The notes: a model not told the origin generated them from the letters alone. DNA of 64,000 nt from an uncultured Lachnospiraceae bacterium (GCA_910587715.1 CAJUMV010000019.1:8210-72209); one strand, 5' to 3'. Shown: positions 42,763 to 52,988, counted from the stretch's first letter. A program made the numbers and translations.

Positions 42763-45700
42763 ATGGGAAATGTCAGACGAATTTACGTGGAGAAGAAAGA
42801 GCCGTACGCGGTTAAGGCGAGAGAGCTGAAGGAAGAGATAGAAAGCTTTCTGGGCATAAAGAGCGTGGCTCAGGTGCGGGTATTCATCCGCTATGATGTG
42901 GAGAATATTTCCGACGAGGTGTTTGAGAGAGCCTGCAGGACGGTGTTTTCAGAGCCGCCTGTGGATATTTTATACCAAGAGAAGATAGAAGTTCCAGAGA
43001 ATGGGCATGTCTTTTCCGTGGAATTCCTGCCGGGGCAGTTTGATCAGCGTGCGGATTCCGCCGTACAGTGCGTGCAGTTTTTGAAAGAGGACGAGGAACC
43101 GATTATCCGGACGGCGGTGACTTATTTGGTCAACGGAAACGTTACGGAGGAAGAGCTGGCACGGATCAAGGCTTACTGTATTAACCCTGTGGATTCCAGA
43201 GAGACAGGAATGGTGAAACCGGAGACGCTTAAGATGGATTATGAGGAGCCTGCGGATGTGGCGGTGTTTGACGGTTTTGCATCTATGGAGGAAAGCGAGC
43301 TTCGCAAACTTTATGATTCTCTCGGACTGGCGATGACGTTCAAGGATTTTAAACATATTCAGAATTATTACAGCGGCGAGGAGCACAGGGATCCGACGAT
43401 GACGGAGATTCGCGTGCTCGATACTTACTGGTCCGACCACTGCCGTCATACGACCTTTTCCACGGAGCTTAAAAATGTGAGCTTCGGGGAGGGCAGGTAT
43501 CGGGAGCCGATTGAGAAAACCTATCAGGATTACCTGCAGGTGCGGGAAGAGATTTTTAAGGGCAGGGAGGATAAGTTTGTCTGCCTGATGGATTTGGCGT
43601 TGATGGCAATGCGGAAGCTAAAGAAGGATGGGAAACTTGATGATATGGAGGAGTCCGATGAGATTAACGCCTGCTCTGTGGTGGTGCCGGTGGAGATGGA
43701 TTACGGCGACGGTCCGGTGACGGAGGAGTGGCTCGTCTTTTTCAAAAACGAGACCCACAACCATCCCACGGAGATTGAGCCTTTCGGTGGTGCGGCAACG
43801 TGTCTTGGCGGCGCCATCCGCGATCCCCTTTCCGGCAGGGGCTATGTGTATCAGGCGATGCGTGTGACCGGCGCGGCGGATCCTACGGTGCCGGTGGCGG
43901 ATACCTTAAAGGGAAAGCTGCCTCAGAAAAAGCTGGTGCGCGGCGCGGCAAACGGGTATTCTTCTTACGGAAACCAGATTGGTCTGGCGACCGGATTGGT
44001 CAAAGAGATTTATCATCCGAATTATGTGGCAAAGCGCATGGAAATCGGTGCGGTGATGGGTGCGGCGCCGAGAAAAAATGTGATCCGTGAAAATTCTGAC
44101 CCGGACGATATCATCATCCTTCTGGGCGGCAGAACCGGGCGCGACGGCTGCGGCGGCGCGACAGGTTCCTCCAAGGTGCATACGGAGAAGTCCATTGATA
44201 CATGCGGCGCGGAGGTACAGAAGGGAAACGCGCCCACGGAGAGAAAAATCCAGAGGCTGTTTCGACGTGAGGAAGTGAGCCGTCTGATTAAGAAATGTAA
44301 CGACTTCGGCGCGGGCGGTGTGTCCGTGGCGATCGGTGAACTGGCGGATGGGCTTGTGGTGGATTTGGACAAGGTGCCGAAAAAGTATGCGGGTCTGGAC
44401 GGGACGGAGCTGGCGATTTCTGAATCGCAGGAGCGTATGGCTGTAGTGGTATCGCCCGCTGATGTAGATACCTTCCTTAGGTTTGCGGCGGAGGAAAATC
44501 TGGAAGCGGTGCCTGTGGCGGTAGTCACAAAGGAACCCCGGCTGGTGCTCAAATGGCGCGGGAAGAAAATCGTGGATTTGTCCAGAGCGTTTTTAAATAC
44601 CAACGGCGCGCATCAGGAAACGGACGTCTATGTTGACATGCCGGATGAGAGGGAAAATTATTTGAAGAGGATTGCGACGCCCGCAGTGGCGGAAGCGCTT
44701 TCCCGCAAGGATGTGAGGGCGGCGTGGCTTTCACTTCTCGATGATTTGAATGTGTGCTCCCAGAAGGGGCTTGTGGAGATGTTCGACGCGTCCATCGGCG
44801 CGGGCAGTGTGTATATGCCTTACGGCGGCAAGTATCAGTTGACTGAGACGCAGGCTATGGTGGCGAAGCTTCCCACATTGGAGGGAAAGACAGACACCGT
44901 AACCATGATGAGCTATGGCTTTGACCCTTATCTGTCAAGCTGGAGTCCGTACCACGGCGCGGTTTACGCAGTGACGGAGTCCATGGCCAAGATTGTAGCG
45001 AACGGCGGAGATTATCGGACGATCCGCTTTACTTTTCAGGAGTATTTCCGGCGCATGAGCGAGGAGCCGTCCCGCTGGAGCCAGCCGTTTTCGGCGCTGC
45101 TTGGCGCTTATGACGCGCAGATGAAGTACGGGCTGCCCTCCATCGGCGGCAAGGATTCCATGTCCGGCACCTTCAACGATATCGATGTGCCGCCCACGCT
45201 GGTGTCCTTTGCGGTCAATGTGAATCAGAGCGGCAATATTGTGACACCCGAATTAAAATATCCGGGGGACAGACTTGTGCGGTTCCGTATCCCGAGGGAT
45301 TCTTACGATTTGCCGGTATATGACGAGGTTATGACACTCTACGACAAGATTATGACATTAATGTCAGAGTATACTGACGTAGAGGTCATAAACGAGATGC
45401 CTGTCAAGTTTCAGAAGAGAAAGATTGTAGCGGCGTATGCGCTTGACGCGAAGGGTGTGGCGGCAGCCGTAAGCAAGATGGCGTTCGGAAACGGGCTTGG
45501 CGTGGCGGTAGATTCTTCTTATAAGATGGAGTCCCTGTTTGACAACGGTCTCGGTGATATTGTGGCGGAGATGCCCGCAAAGGAAGTACATGCTTTAAAG
45601 ACATTGGGAATTTCCTATGAAGAGATTGGCACCGTGACGGCGGACGGCGCGTTTACCTATGGTTCCATGAAGATTGACGGAGCCGAGGCGGTGCAGGTAT

Positions 45701-46611
45701 GGCGCGCGAAACTGGACAAGGTATTTCCTTACACCGCTGGAAAGGATAAGAGTCCGGTAATGCTAGAGCCGTACCGCGCGGACAGCGTTTATGTCTGCAA
45801 GCATAAAGTGGCGCGCCCCATGGTGTTTATTCCGGTATTCCCAGGGACGAATTGTGAGTACGACAGTGCGAAAGCCTTTGAGAGAGCCGGGGCAGAAACG
45901 GTTGTAAAGGTGTTTAAGAATCAGAACGCGGCGGATATCAGGGAGAGCGTGGAGGCATTTGAAAAAGCGATTGCACAGGCGCAGATTATTATGTTTCCGG
46001 GCGGTTTTTCCGCGGGCGACGAGCCGGACGGCTCCGCGAAATTCTTTGCCACCGCTTTTCAGAATGAGAAGATGAAGGAAGCGGTGAGGAAGCTCTTAAA
46101 CGAGAGGGACGGGCTTGCGCTCGGCATCTGTAACGGTTTTCAGGCGCTCATCAAGCTGGGGCTTGTGCCTTACGGGGAGATTTGCGGGCAGGAGGAGGAT
46201 TCGCCGACGCTGACCTTCAATACGGTGAACCGCCATATTTCCAAGATGGTTTATCTGAAAGTGATGTCCAACAAGTCGCCGTGGCTTGCGGGAGCGGAGC
46301 TTGGTCAGACTTATGTAAACCCGGCGTCCCACGGCGAGGGACGGTTTGTGGCGCCGAAGGCGTGGATTGACAAGTTGTTTGCGAACGGACAGGTGGCGAC
46401 CCAGTACGCGGACGCAGACGGTAATGTGTCCATGGATGAGGAGTGGAACATCAACGGTTCCTACGCGTCGATTGAGGGCATCACGTCACCGGACGGAAGG
46501 TGTCTGGGCAAGATGGCGCATGCCGAGAGAATAGGAGAGTCCGTGGCGGTGAATATCTTCGGCGAGCAGGATATGAAGATTTTTGAGAGCGGGGTAGGGT
46601 ATTTTAGGTGA
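42763..46611 (+). CDS. purL: Phosphoribosylformylglycinamidine synthase, single-chain
   Basis: A 1,282-residue enzyme of step four in purine synthesis; it makes FGAM from FGAR, glutamine and ATP. It is the large single-chain form: an N-terminal PurS-like domain, two AIR-synthase-type halves (THNHPTEIEPFGGAATCLGG with the ATP site near 340, and LPSIGGKDSMSG near 805), and a C-terminal class I glutaminase. The latter has FPGTNCEYD, PGGFSAGDE, nucleophile Cys in LGICNGFQAL and the His/Glu end region. Length and order match the single-chain enzyme of gamma-proteobacteria and many Lachnospiraceae and not the split PurS/Q/L of Bacillus. RBS AGGGAGGA precedes ATG. The frame is intact over 3.8 kb. 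Confidence 0.96.
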   Translation: MGNVRRIYVEKKEPYAVKARELKEEIESFLGIKSVAQVRVFIRYDVENISDEVFERACRTVFSEPPVDILYQEKIEVPENGHVFSVEFLPGQFDQRADSAVQCVQFLKEDEEPIIRTAVTYLVNGNVTEEELARIKAYCINPVDSRETGMVKPETLKMDYEEPADVAVFDGFASMEESELRKLYDSLGLAMTFKDFKHIQNYYSGEEHRDPTMTEIRVLDTYWSDHCRHTTFSTELKNVSFGEGRYREPIEKTYQDYLQVREEIFKGREDKFVCLMDLALMAMRKLKKDGKLDDMEESDEINACSVVVPVEMDYGDGPVTEEWLVFFKNETHNHPTEIEPFGGAATCLGGAIRDPLSGRGYVYQAMRVTGAADPTVPVADTLKGKLPQKKLVRGAANGYSSYGNQIGLATGLVKEIYHPNYVAKRMEIGAVMGAAPRKNVIRENSDPDDIIILLGGRTGRDGCGGATGSSKVHTEKSIDTCGAEVQKGNAPTERKIQRLFRREEVSRLIKKCNDFGAGGVSVAIGELADGLVVDLDKVPKKYAGLDGTELAISESQERMAVVVSPADVDTFLRFAAEENLEAVPVAVVTKEPRLVLKWRGKKIVDLSRAFLNTNGAHQETDVYVDMPDERENYLKRIATPAVAEALSRKDVRAAWLSLLDDLNVCSQKGLVEMFDASIGAGSVYMPYGGKYQLTETQAMVAKLPTLEGKTDTVTMMSYGFDPYLSSWSPYHGAVYAVTESMAKIVANGGDYRTIRFTFQEYFRRMSEEPSRWSQPFSALLGAYDAQMKYGLPSIGGKDSMSGTFNDIDVPPTLVSFAVNVNQSGNIVTPELKYPGDRLVRFRIPRDSYDLPVYDEVMTLYDKIMTLMSEYTDVEVINEMPVKFQKRKIVAAYALDAKGVAAAVSKMAFGNGLGVAVDSSYKMESLFDNGLGDIVAEMPAKEVHALKTLGISYEEIGTVTADGAFTYGSMKIDGAEAVQVWRAKLDKVFPYTAGKDKSPVMLEPYRADSVYVCKHKVARPMVFIPVFPGTNCEYDSAKAFERAGAETVVKVFKNQNAADIRESVEAFEKAIAQAQIIMFPGGFSAGDEPDGSAKFFATAFQNEKMKEAVRKLLNERDGLALGICNGFQALIKLGLVPYGEICGQEEDSPTLTFNTVNRHISKMVYLKVMSNKSPWLAGAELGQTYVNPASHGEGRFVAPKAWIDKLFANGQVATQYADADGNVSMDEEWNINGSYASIEGITSPDGRCLGKMAHAERIGESVAVNIFGEQDMKIFESGVGYFR

Positions 46612-46629
46612 TAAATTGCAGGTGACCCC

Positions 46630-46658
46630 TTGACAGTTCCTTTTCCAAGTGGTATTCT
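46630..46658 (+). promoter_or_regulatory. Predicted promoter of the trp operon
   Basis: TTGACA (46,630-46,635) and TATTCT (46,653-46,658) are 17 bases apart and directly precede the T-box leader. Confidence 0.75.
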
Positions 46659-46664
46659 ATAGAA

Positions 46665-46950
46665 AATTTAACGAGTTAAACCGTTGAAGCGGAGATAACG
46701 GTGATGATGCCTTTACAGAGAGCCTGTGCTGCTGAGATCAGGTAAGAAACAAGTCATCAAATGGACCGCTGAGGGTGCAGTCAAATGTGCGTGAGCGCAG
46801 AGTATTCTGCAACGTGTGGCATACGTCAGTTGCCGGGGATATGTTGGTATCCTGCTAAGGGCACGGGAGTTTTCCGTGAATCAAGGTGGCACCGCGGATT
46901 GAAATGATTCGTCCTTGACAAGACTTAGGTTTTGTCAAGGATATTTTTTT
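46665..46950 (+). promoter_or_regulatory. T-box leader, tryptophan-specific
   Basis: This leader senses uncharged tRNA. The AGAGAGCC motif of stem I starts near 46,717. A TGG codon in CAAATGGACCGC near 46,763 is the likely specifier, matching tRNA-Trp. The conserved T-box AAGGTGGCACCGCGG lies at 46,883-46,897. The terminator TCCTTGACAA / TTGTCAAGGA (46,912-46,941) followed by a T-run ends it. With uncharged tRNA-Trp bound, the antiterminator forms and trpEGDCFBA is transcribed. Stem boundaries were not folded by computation. Confidence 0.92.
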
Positions 46951-46982
46951 GCGCGCATGAGCGGAGCCGGAAAGGAGCACTT

Positions 46983-48446
46983 ATGAAATTTTTACCCTCT
47001 ATGGAAGAAGTAAAAAGAATAGCGGACACCGGGGAATACAAGGTAGTTCCGATAAGCTGTGAAATGCTTTCGGATATCCGCACGCCCATCGAGACGCTTA
47101 AAATTCTGAAAAATGTGTCCACGCACTGTTATCTGCTGGAATCGGTGGCGGAGAAGGAGAAGTGGGGGCGTTACACCTTTCTGGGATACGACCCCAAACT
47201 GGAAATCACCTGCATGAACGGGGAAATGAAGGTGGGGGATGTGAGCCTGCATACGGAGAACCCTTCGGAACAGCTTAGACAGATTCTCTCCGCGTATAAA
47301 AGTCCGCGTTTCGATTATCTGCCTTCCTTTACAGGCGGTCTGGTCGGCTATTTTTCCTATGATTATCTGGGCTACAGCGAGCCGTCGATCCGGGTAGGCG
47401 TGCAGGACACGGAGGAATTTAAGGATGTAGATTTGATGCTTTTTGACAAGGTGATTGCCTTTGACAATTTCAGACAAAAGATTATTTTGATGGCAAATAT
47501 GTCTCTGGCGGAGGGCGAAGCCGGTTACAATAAGGCGGTTCGGGAATTGCGGCAGATGGCGGACCTGCTTCGCACGGGGGAGAAAAAGGAGGAGACGGCA
47601 GGGCGGCTTCTCGGTGAGGTGACTCCCCTGTTTGATAAGGAAAGGTACTGCGGCATTGTGGAGCGTGCCAAGCGGCATATACGGGAGGGTGACATCTTTC
47701 AGATTGTTCTCTCGAACAGGCTGGAGGCGCCGTTTGAGGGAAGTCTGTTAAATACTTACCGGGTGCTGCGGACCATGAATCCTTCGCCCTACATGTTTTA
47801 CTTTTCGGGTACGGACGTGGAAGTGGCGGGGGCGTCTCCGGAGACGCTGGTTAAGCTGGAGAACGGCGTGCTGCATACGTTTCCGCTGGCGGGCACAAGA
47901 CCGCGGGGGAAGACGCGGGAGGAGGACAAAAGGCTGGAAAAAGAGCTTCTGGCAGACGAAAAGGAGCTGGCGGAGCACAACATGCTGGTAGATTTGGGAC
48001 GCAACGATCTAGGAAAAATCAGTAAGTTCGGCACGGTGGCGGTGGAAAAATTCCATTCCATAGAGCGCTATTCCCATGTCATGCACATCGGTTCCACGGT
48101 GCGGGGAGAGATTCGAAAGGAGCTTGACGCGTTTGATGCCATCGAAGCGGTACTGCCGGCAGGAACGTTGTCCGGTGCGCCGAAAATCCGTGCCTGTCAG
48201 TTGATTGGGGAGCTGGAGAACAACAAGCGGGGCATTTACGGCGGCGCCATCGGCTATATTGATTTTACTGGAAACATGGACACCTGTATTGCGATTCGCA
48301 TTGCCTACAAGAAGAACGGGCGCGTGTTCGTCAGAAGCGGTGCGGGCATTGTTGCCGATTCCGACCCGGAAAAGGAATATAACGAGTGTATCAACAAAGC
48401 GAAAGCGGTGATAACGGCATTGGAGCTTGGGCAGGACGAGGAGTGA
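46983..48446 (+). CDS. trpE: Anthranilate synthase component I
   Basis: 487 residues. It converts chorismate and ammonia to anthranilate, the first step of tryptophan synthesis, together with TrpG. The chorismate-binding domain fills the C-terminal half: RHIREGDIFQIVLSNR, MNPSPYMFYF, ETLVKLENGVLHTFPLAGTRPRG, LSGAPKIRA and YGGAIGYIDF. The N-terminal domain carries LLESVAEKEKWGRYTFLGYDP, where the Ser of the LLES motif marks feedback inhibition by tryptophan. ATG 46,983 has AAAGGAG at good spacing; a longer frame from 46,932 falls in the terminator. It is the first gene behind the T-box. Confidence 0.96.
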   Translation: MKFLPSMEEVKRIADTGEYKVVPISCEMLSDIRTPIETLKILKNVSTHCYLLESVAEKEKWGRYTFLGYDPKLEITCMNGEMKVGDVSLHTENPSEQLRQILSAYKSPRFDYLPSFTGGLVGYFSYDYLGYSEPSIRVGVQDTEEFKDVDLMLFDKVIAFDNFRQKIILMANMSLAEGEAGYNKAVRELRQMADLLRTGEKKEETAGRLLGEVTPLFDKERYCGIVERAKRHIREGDIFQIVLSNRLEAPFEGSLLNTYRVLRTMNPSPYMFYFSGTDVEVAGASPETLVKLENGVLHTFPLAGTRPRGKTREEDKRLEKELLADEKELAEHNMLVDLGRNDLGKISKFGTVAVEKFHSIERYSHVMHIGSTVRGEIRKELDAFDAIEAVLPAGTLSGAPKIRACQLIGELENNKRGIYGGAIGYIDFTGNMDTCIAIRIAYKKNGRVFVRSGAGIVADSDPEKEYNECINKAKAVITALELGQDEE

Positions 48447-48471
48447 GCGACGCTTCGGAAGGGAGACAGAC

Positions 48472-49038
48472 ATGATACTGTTGATTGATAATTACGACAG
48501 TTTTTCTTATAACCTATATCAGCTTGTGGGGGAAATCAATTCCGATATCCGCGTAATCCGCAACGACGAGATGACGGTGGAGGAAATCAGGGCGCTCGCG
48601 CCAGAGCGCATTATCCTTTCGCCAGGACCGGGACGCCCGGAGGCTGCGGGAATTACAGTGGAAGCGGCAAAAACGCTGGGAAAGGAAATTCCGACATTGG
48701 GCGTCTGTCTGGGACATCAGGCAATCTGTGCCGCCTTTGGCGCGGTTGTCACCTATGCGAAGGAACTGATGCACGGCAAGCAGTCGGAGATAACCTTTGA
48801 CAGGGAATGCCCGCTGTTTCGCGGCTGTCCGGATAGGATGATGGTGGCGAGGTACCACTCGCTGGCGGCGGATGAGCGCACGATGCCGGACTGCCTGCGC
48901 GTGACGGCGCGCACGGCGGACGGGGAAGTGATGGCGGTACAGCATAAAGAGTACCCGATTTACGGCGTACAGTTTCATCCGGAGTCGATTATGACGCCGG
49001 AGGGGAAGCAGATGCTGGAGAACTTTATGACGGTATGA
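48472..49038 (+). CDS. trpG: Anthranilate synthase component II (glutamine amidotransferase)
   Basis: 188 residues. It supplies ammonia from glutamine to TrpE. It starts MILLIDNYDSFSYNLYQ and has LSPGPGRP, nucleophile Cys in GVCLGHQAI and the YGVQFHPESI end motif. ATG 48,472 with GGGAG upstream is preferred over an earlier frame opening inside trpE. It is not fused to trpD here. It follows trpE by 25 bases. Confidence 0.95.
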   Translation: MILLIDNYDSFSYNLYQLVGEINSDIRVIRNDEMTVEEIRALAPERIILSPGPGRPEAAGITVEAAKTLGKEIPTLGVCLGHQAICAAFGAVVTYAKELMHGKQSEITFDRECPLFRGCPDRMMVARYHSLAADERTMPDCLRVTARTADGEVMAVQHKEYPIYGVQFHPESIMTPEGKQMLENFMTV

Positions 49039-49044
49039 GTGGGG

Positions 49045-49075
49045 CAGCATATGCTGATAGAAATAAGGGTTGACA
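49045..49075. promoter_or_regulatory. Palindrome and TTGACA box in trpG-trpD gap
   Basis: The 106-base gap holds the perfect palindrome CAGCATATGCTG (49,045-49,056) and a TTGACA at 49,070-49,075. A matching -10 box is poor (TAAGAT at 19 bases), so an internal promoter is only possible. Confidence 0.25.
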
Positions 49076-49144
49076 TAAGCTTAAATACACAGCATAAGAT
49101 GAGTAAGTTAACATAATATAGAGATAAAAAAGGAGTGTAAGACT

Positions 49145-50161
49145 ATGATTAAGGAAGCAATTGTAAAAATCGTAAACAAAGGGGATCTCACCTACGACGG
49201 GGCATATGCGGTGATGAATGAGATTATGAGCGGCGAGACGACTCCGACCCAGAACGCGGCGTTTCTGGCGGCGCTCTCCACCAAGAGCGCAAAGGCGGAG
49301 ACGACGGATGAAATCGCCGGCTGCGCGGCGGCTATGCGCGACCACGCAACGAAGGTGGAGACAGACATGGAACTTTTTGAAATTGTGGGAACCGGCGGGG
49401 ACAACGCTCACAGCTTCAATATTTCCACCACCTCTGCGCTTGTGTGCGCGGCGGGCGGCATGAAGGTGGCAAAGCACGGCAACCGGGCGGCATCCTCCAA
49501 GTGCGGCACGGCGGACTGTCTGGAAGCGTTGGGCGTCAATATCGAGCAGAGCCCGGAGCTGTGTGTAAAGCTCTTGCAGGAGGTCGGCATGTGCTTCTTC
49601 TTTGCGCAGAAGTACCACACATCCATGAAGTATGTGGGTGCTATCCGTAAGGAGCTGGGGTTTCGCACGGTGTTTAACATTCTCGGACCACTGACGAATC
49701 CGGGCAGCCCGAAACGGCAGCTTCTGGGTGTGTATGACGAATATCTGGCGGAGCCGCTGGCGCAGGTGCTGATCAGTCTCGGCGTGGAGCGGGGCATGGT
49801 GGTGTACGGCAAGGATAAGCTGGATGAGATTTCCATGAGCGCGCCCACGACGATATGCGAATTTAAGGACGGCTGGTTTAAGACTTACACGGTCTGCCCG
49901 GAAGACTTTGGGTTTGCACGCTGCACAAAAGCGGATCTGGAGGGCGGTACCCCGGAGGAAAATGCAAAAATAACACGCGATATATTAAATGGTGAAAAGG
50001 GGCATAAGAGAAACGCCGTGCTGATGAACGCGGGAGCGGCTCTTTATATTGGCGGTAAGGCGGAGAACATGGCGGACGGCGTGAAGCTGGCGGCGGAGAT
50101 GATCGACTCCGGGAAGGCGGCGGAGACGCTGGAGAAATTCATTCGGTTGAGCAATGAGTAA
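49145..50161 (+). CDS. trpD: Anthranilate phosphoribosyltransferase
   Basis: 338 residues. It joins anthranilate to phosphoribosyl pyrophosphate. Family motifs are ETTPTQNAAFLAAL-like GETTPTQNAAFLAALSTK, the PRPP site VGTGGDNAHSFNIST, KHGNRAASSKCGTADCLEALG and FRTVFNILGPLTNPG. AAAAAGGAGTG precedes the ATG. It is the third gene of the trp operon. Confidence 0.96.
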   Translation: MIKEAIVKIVNKGDLTYDGAYAVMNEIMSGETTPTQNAAFLAALSTKSAKAETTDEIAGCAAAMRDHATKVETDMELFEIVGTGGDNAHSFNISTTSALVCAAGGMKVAKHGNRAASSKCGTADCLEALGVNIEQSPELCVKLLQEVGMCFFFAQKYHTSMKYVGAIRKELGFRTVFNILGPLTNPGSPKRQLLGVYDEYLAEPLAQVLISLGVERGMVVYGKDKLDEISMSAPTTICEFKDGWFKTYTVCPEDFGFARCTKADLEGGTPEENAKITRDILNGEKGHKRNAVLMNAGAALYIGGKAENMADGVKLAAEMIDSGKAAETLEKFIRLSNE

Positions 50162-50210
50162 CTGTTGCGGTTAAAACGAGATTTAACCGGGAAAGAAATG
50201 GAAAAAGACG

Positions 50211-50993
50211 ATGGCAAATATTTTAGAACAGTTGGCGGAACATGCGGCATACCGTACCGAGCAGGCAAAGAAGAAATTACCGCTTGCGGAGATTAAAGAC
50301 CAAGCGTTATCTATTCAAAAAGGAAATTTTGCTTTTGAGAGGGCACTGCAAAAACCGGGGATTTCCTTTATTTGCGAATGCAAGAAGGCGTCCCCGTCAA
50401 AAGGGCTGATCGCGCCAGAGTTTCCGTATTTGGATATTGCGAAAGCGTACGAGGATGCGGGCGCGGACGCGATATCCGTGCTGACGGAGCCGAAGTGGTT
50501 TCTCGGCAGTGACGCGTATCTCAAAGAAATTGCGGCGGCTGTCTCTATTCCCTGCCTGCGCAAAGACTTTACGGTGGACGAATATATGATTTATGAGGCA
50601 AAGCTGCTCGGTGCGTCGGCGGTGCTCCTGATTTGCGCCATCTTGAGCGAAGTGCAGATTCGGGAATACCTTGCCGTCTGTGATGCGCTCGGCTTGTCCG
50701 CGTTGGTGGAGACGCACGACGAGGCGGAGGTGGAGCAGGCGCTTGCGGCGGGAGCGAGAGTAATCGGGGTGAATAACCGCAATCTGAAGGACTTTACGGT
50801 GGACACGGGGAACAGCCGCAGACTGCGGGAGCGAATTCCGGCAGATGTGCTGTTTGTTTCTGAGAGCGGTGTGAGCGGACCGGAGGATGTGAGGAGACTT
50901 GCACAGATTGGTGCGGACGCGGTGCTGGTGGGGGAGGCGCTGATGCGGGCTTCTGATAAAAAACGGATGTTATTAAATCTTCGTGGGTGTTGA
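50211..50993 (+). CDS. trpC: Indole-3-glycerol phosphate synthase
   Basis: 260 residues, a (beta/alpha)8 barrel that closes the indole ring. Motifs: SFICECKKASPSKGLI (catalytic Lys region), SVLTEPKWFLGSDAYLKEI, PCLRKDFTVDEYMIYEA, VIGVNNRNLKDFTVD and LFVSESGVSGPEDV. It is separate from trpF, unlike the fused enzyme of enterobacteria. It follows trpD by 49 bases. Confidence 0.96.
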   Translation: MANILEQLAEHAAYRTEQAKKKLPLAEIKDQALSIQKGNFAFERALQKPGISFICECKKASPSKGLIAPEFPYLDIAKAYEDAGADAISVLTEPKWFLGSDAYLKEIAAAVSIPCLRKDFTVDEYMIYEAKLLGASAVLLICAILSEVQIREYLAVCDALGLSALVETHDEAEVEQALAAGARVIGVNNRNLKDFTVDTGNSRRLRERIPADVLFVSESGVSGPEDVRRLAQIGADAVLVGEALMRASDKKRMLLNLRGC

Positions 50994-51075
50994 GATTGTG
51001 GAAATGTCATAATCGCGTAGGATACTGAAGAAGTTTTACAGTTACGAAGATGGAAATATATGGGAGAAAAAAGAA

Positions 51076-51711
51076 ATGCAACCGAAAGAGAAAAATAAAA
51101 TCAAGATTAAACTGTGCGGATTGACCCGTCCGAGTGATATTGAGGTGGCGAATTTATTACATCCGGATTATGTCGGTTTTGTATTCGCGAAAAAAAGCGG
51201 GCGTTATGTATCGCCGGAGCGGGTGAAAACGTTAAAGGAGCTTTTACACCCGGACATTTTGGCGGTGGGGGTGTTTGTGGATGAGGAGCCGGAGTCGGTG
51301 GCGGTCTGGCTCTCATCCGGAATGATTGACATGGCGCAGGTTCACGGCGCAGAGGACGAAGGTTACATCGAGAAACTGCGGGAGCTGACAGACAAACCGA
51401 TTATCAAAGCCTTTTCGGTGAGGAGTGAAGGGGATATTGAGAGAGCATGTGAAAGTTCGGCGGACTTTGTGCTGCTGGATGCGGGAGACGGCGGCACGGG
51501 CACGGCTTTTGACAGGGAGCTTCTGGCGGGGATGAATCGTCCCTATTTTCTGGCGGGCGGGCTTGACGCTTCTAATGTGGGAGAGGTTGTGAGGCGATGG
51601 CAGCCCTATGCGGTGGACGTGAGTTCCGGAATTGAGACGGATGGGTTGAAGGACGCGGAGAAGATGCAGGAATTTGTGAGAAATGTAAGAAAGGATAACG
51701 AAATAAAATAG
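51076..51711 (+). CDS. trpF: Phosphoribosylanthranilate isomerase
   Basis: 211 residues, a (beta/alpha)8 barrel performing the Amadori step before TrpC. KIKLCGLTRPSDIEVAN carries the catalytic Cys; YVGFVFAKKSGRYVSPE, DMAQVHGAED, LLDAGDGGTGTAFD (catalytic Asp) and AVDVSSGIETDGLKD follow. GGGAG lies upstream of ATG. It is fifth in the operon. Confidence 0.95.
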   Translation: MQPKEKNKIKIKLCGLTRPSDIEVANLLHPDYVGFVFAKKSGRYVSPERVKTLKELLHPDILAVGVFVDEEPESVAVWLSSGMIDMAQVHGAEDEGYIEKLRELTDKPIIKAFSVRSEGDIERACESSADFVLLDAGDGGTGTAFDRELLAGMNRPYFLAGGLDASNVGEVVRRWQPYAVDVSSGIETDGLKDAEKMQEFVRNVRKDNEIK

Positions 51712-51797
51712 CACATGCTATTAATATCGGTATCATTTTGATATGCGGTGAGTAAAAGTATGGGAAGAGATAACAGAATGGAGGTAAGAAAGTTACT

Positions 51798-52988
51798 ATG
51801 ACAAATCAAAACGGACGCTTTGGTATCCACGGCGGACAGTATATCCCGGAGACTTTGATGAATGCGGTGATTGAACTGGAAGCCGCGTACAATCATTTTA
51901 AGGATGACCCGGCTTTTAACGAGGAGCTTACGGCGCTTTTTAACGATTATGCGGGCAGACCCTCCAGACTATACTACGCAAAGAAGATGACGGAGGATTT
52001 GGGCGGCGCGAAGATTTATTTAAAGAGAGAGGATTTAAATCATACCGGCGCCCATAAGATTAACAATGTGCTCGGGCAGGCGCTTCTGGCGAAGAAGATG
52101 GGAAAAACCCGTCTGATTGCGGAGACGGGGGCGGGGCAGCACGGCGTGGCTTCCGCGACGGCGGCTGCGTTGATGGGCATGGAGTGCGTGGTCTTTATGG
52201 GTGAGGAGGACACCGTCAGACAGGCGCTCAATGTCTACCGTATGCGGCTTTTAGGAGCGGAGGTGGTTCCCGTCAAGACGGGGACGGCTACACTCAAGGA
52301 TGCGGTGTCCGAGGCGATGCGGGAGTGGACGTCCCGGATTGCGGATACCCACTACTGTCTCGGCTCGGTGATGGGCCCCCATCCGTTCCCAACGATTGTG
52401 AGGGATTTTCAGGCGGTGATTTCCCGGGAGATAAAGGCGCAGCTTCAGGAGAAGGAAGGGCGTCTGCCGGATGCGGTGATCGCCTGTGTGGGCGGCGGAT
52501 CCAACGCCATCGGCAGTTTTTACCATTTTATCGAGGATGAGAATGTGCGGCTGATCGGCTGTGAGGCGGCGGGCAGAGGCATTGATACCTTTGAGACGGC
52601 GGCTACCGTCAATACAGGGCGGGTTGGCATTTTTCACGGCATGAAGTCGTATTTTTGTCAGGACGAGTACGGGCAGATTGCGCCGGTTTACTCTATCTCG
52701 GCGGGGTTGGATTATCCGGGAATCGGACCGGAACACGCCCATCTGCACGATATCGGGCGGGCGGAGTATGTGCCGGTGACGGACGATGAAGCGGTGGAAG
52801 CGTTTGAGTATCTGGCAAAGACAGAGGGGATTATTCCGGCGATTGAGTCCGCCCATGCGGTGGCGTATGCCAGAAAGATTGCACCTGTTATGGAAAAAGA
52901 CCGAATCATTGTCATTACGATTTCGGGAAGAGGAGATAAGGACTGCGCGGCGATTGCGCGTTACAGAGGGGAGGATATCCATGAGTAA
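51798..52988 (+). CDS. trpB: Tryptophan synthase beta chain
   Basis: 396 residues, PLP-dependent; it condenses indole with serine. GRFGIHGGQYIPETLM opens the protein; the PLP lysine is in LNHTGAHKINNVLGQ, followed by AETGAGQHGVASATAAALMG and VGGGSNAIGSFY, the phosphate-binding loop. It is TrpB1-type and partners with TrpA, whose gene overlaps its end by eight bases. Confidence 0.97.
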   Translation: MTNQNGRFGIHGGQYIPETLMNAVIELEAAYNHFKDDPAFNEELTALFNDYAGRPSRLYYAKKMTEDLGGAKIYLKREDLNHTGAHKINNVLGQALLAKKMGKTRLIAETGAGQHGVASATAAALMGMECVVFMGEEDTVRQALNVYRMRLLGAEVVPVKTGTATLKDAVSEAMREWTSRIADTHYCLGSVMGPHPFPTIVRDFQAVISREIKAQLQEKEGRLPDAVIACVGGGSNAIGSFYHFIEDENVRLIGCEAAGRGIDTFETAATVNTGRVGIFHGMKSYFCQDEYGQIAPVYSISAGLDYPGIGPEHAHLHDIGRAEYVPVTDDEAVEAFEYLAKTEGIIPAIESAHAVAYARKIAPVMEKDRIIVITISGRGDKDCAAIARYRGEDIHE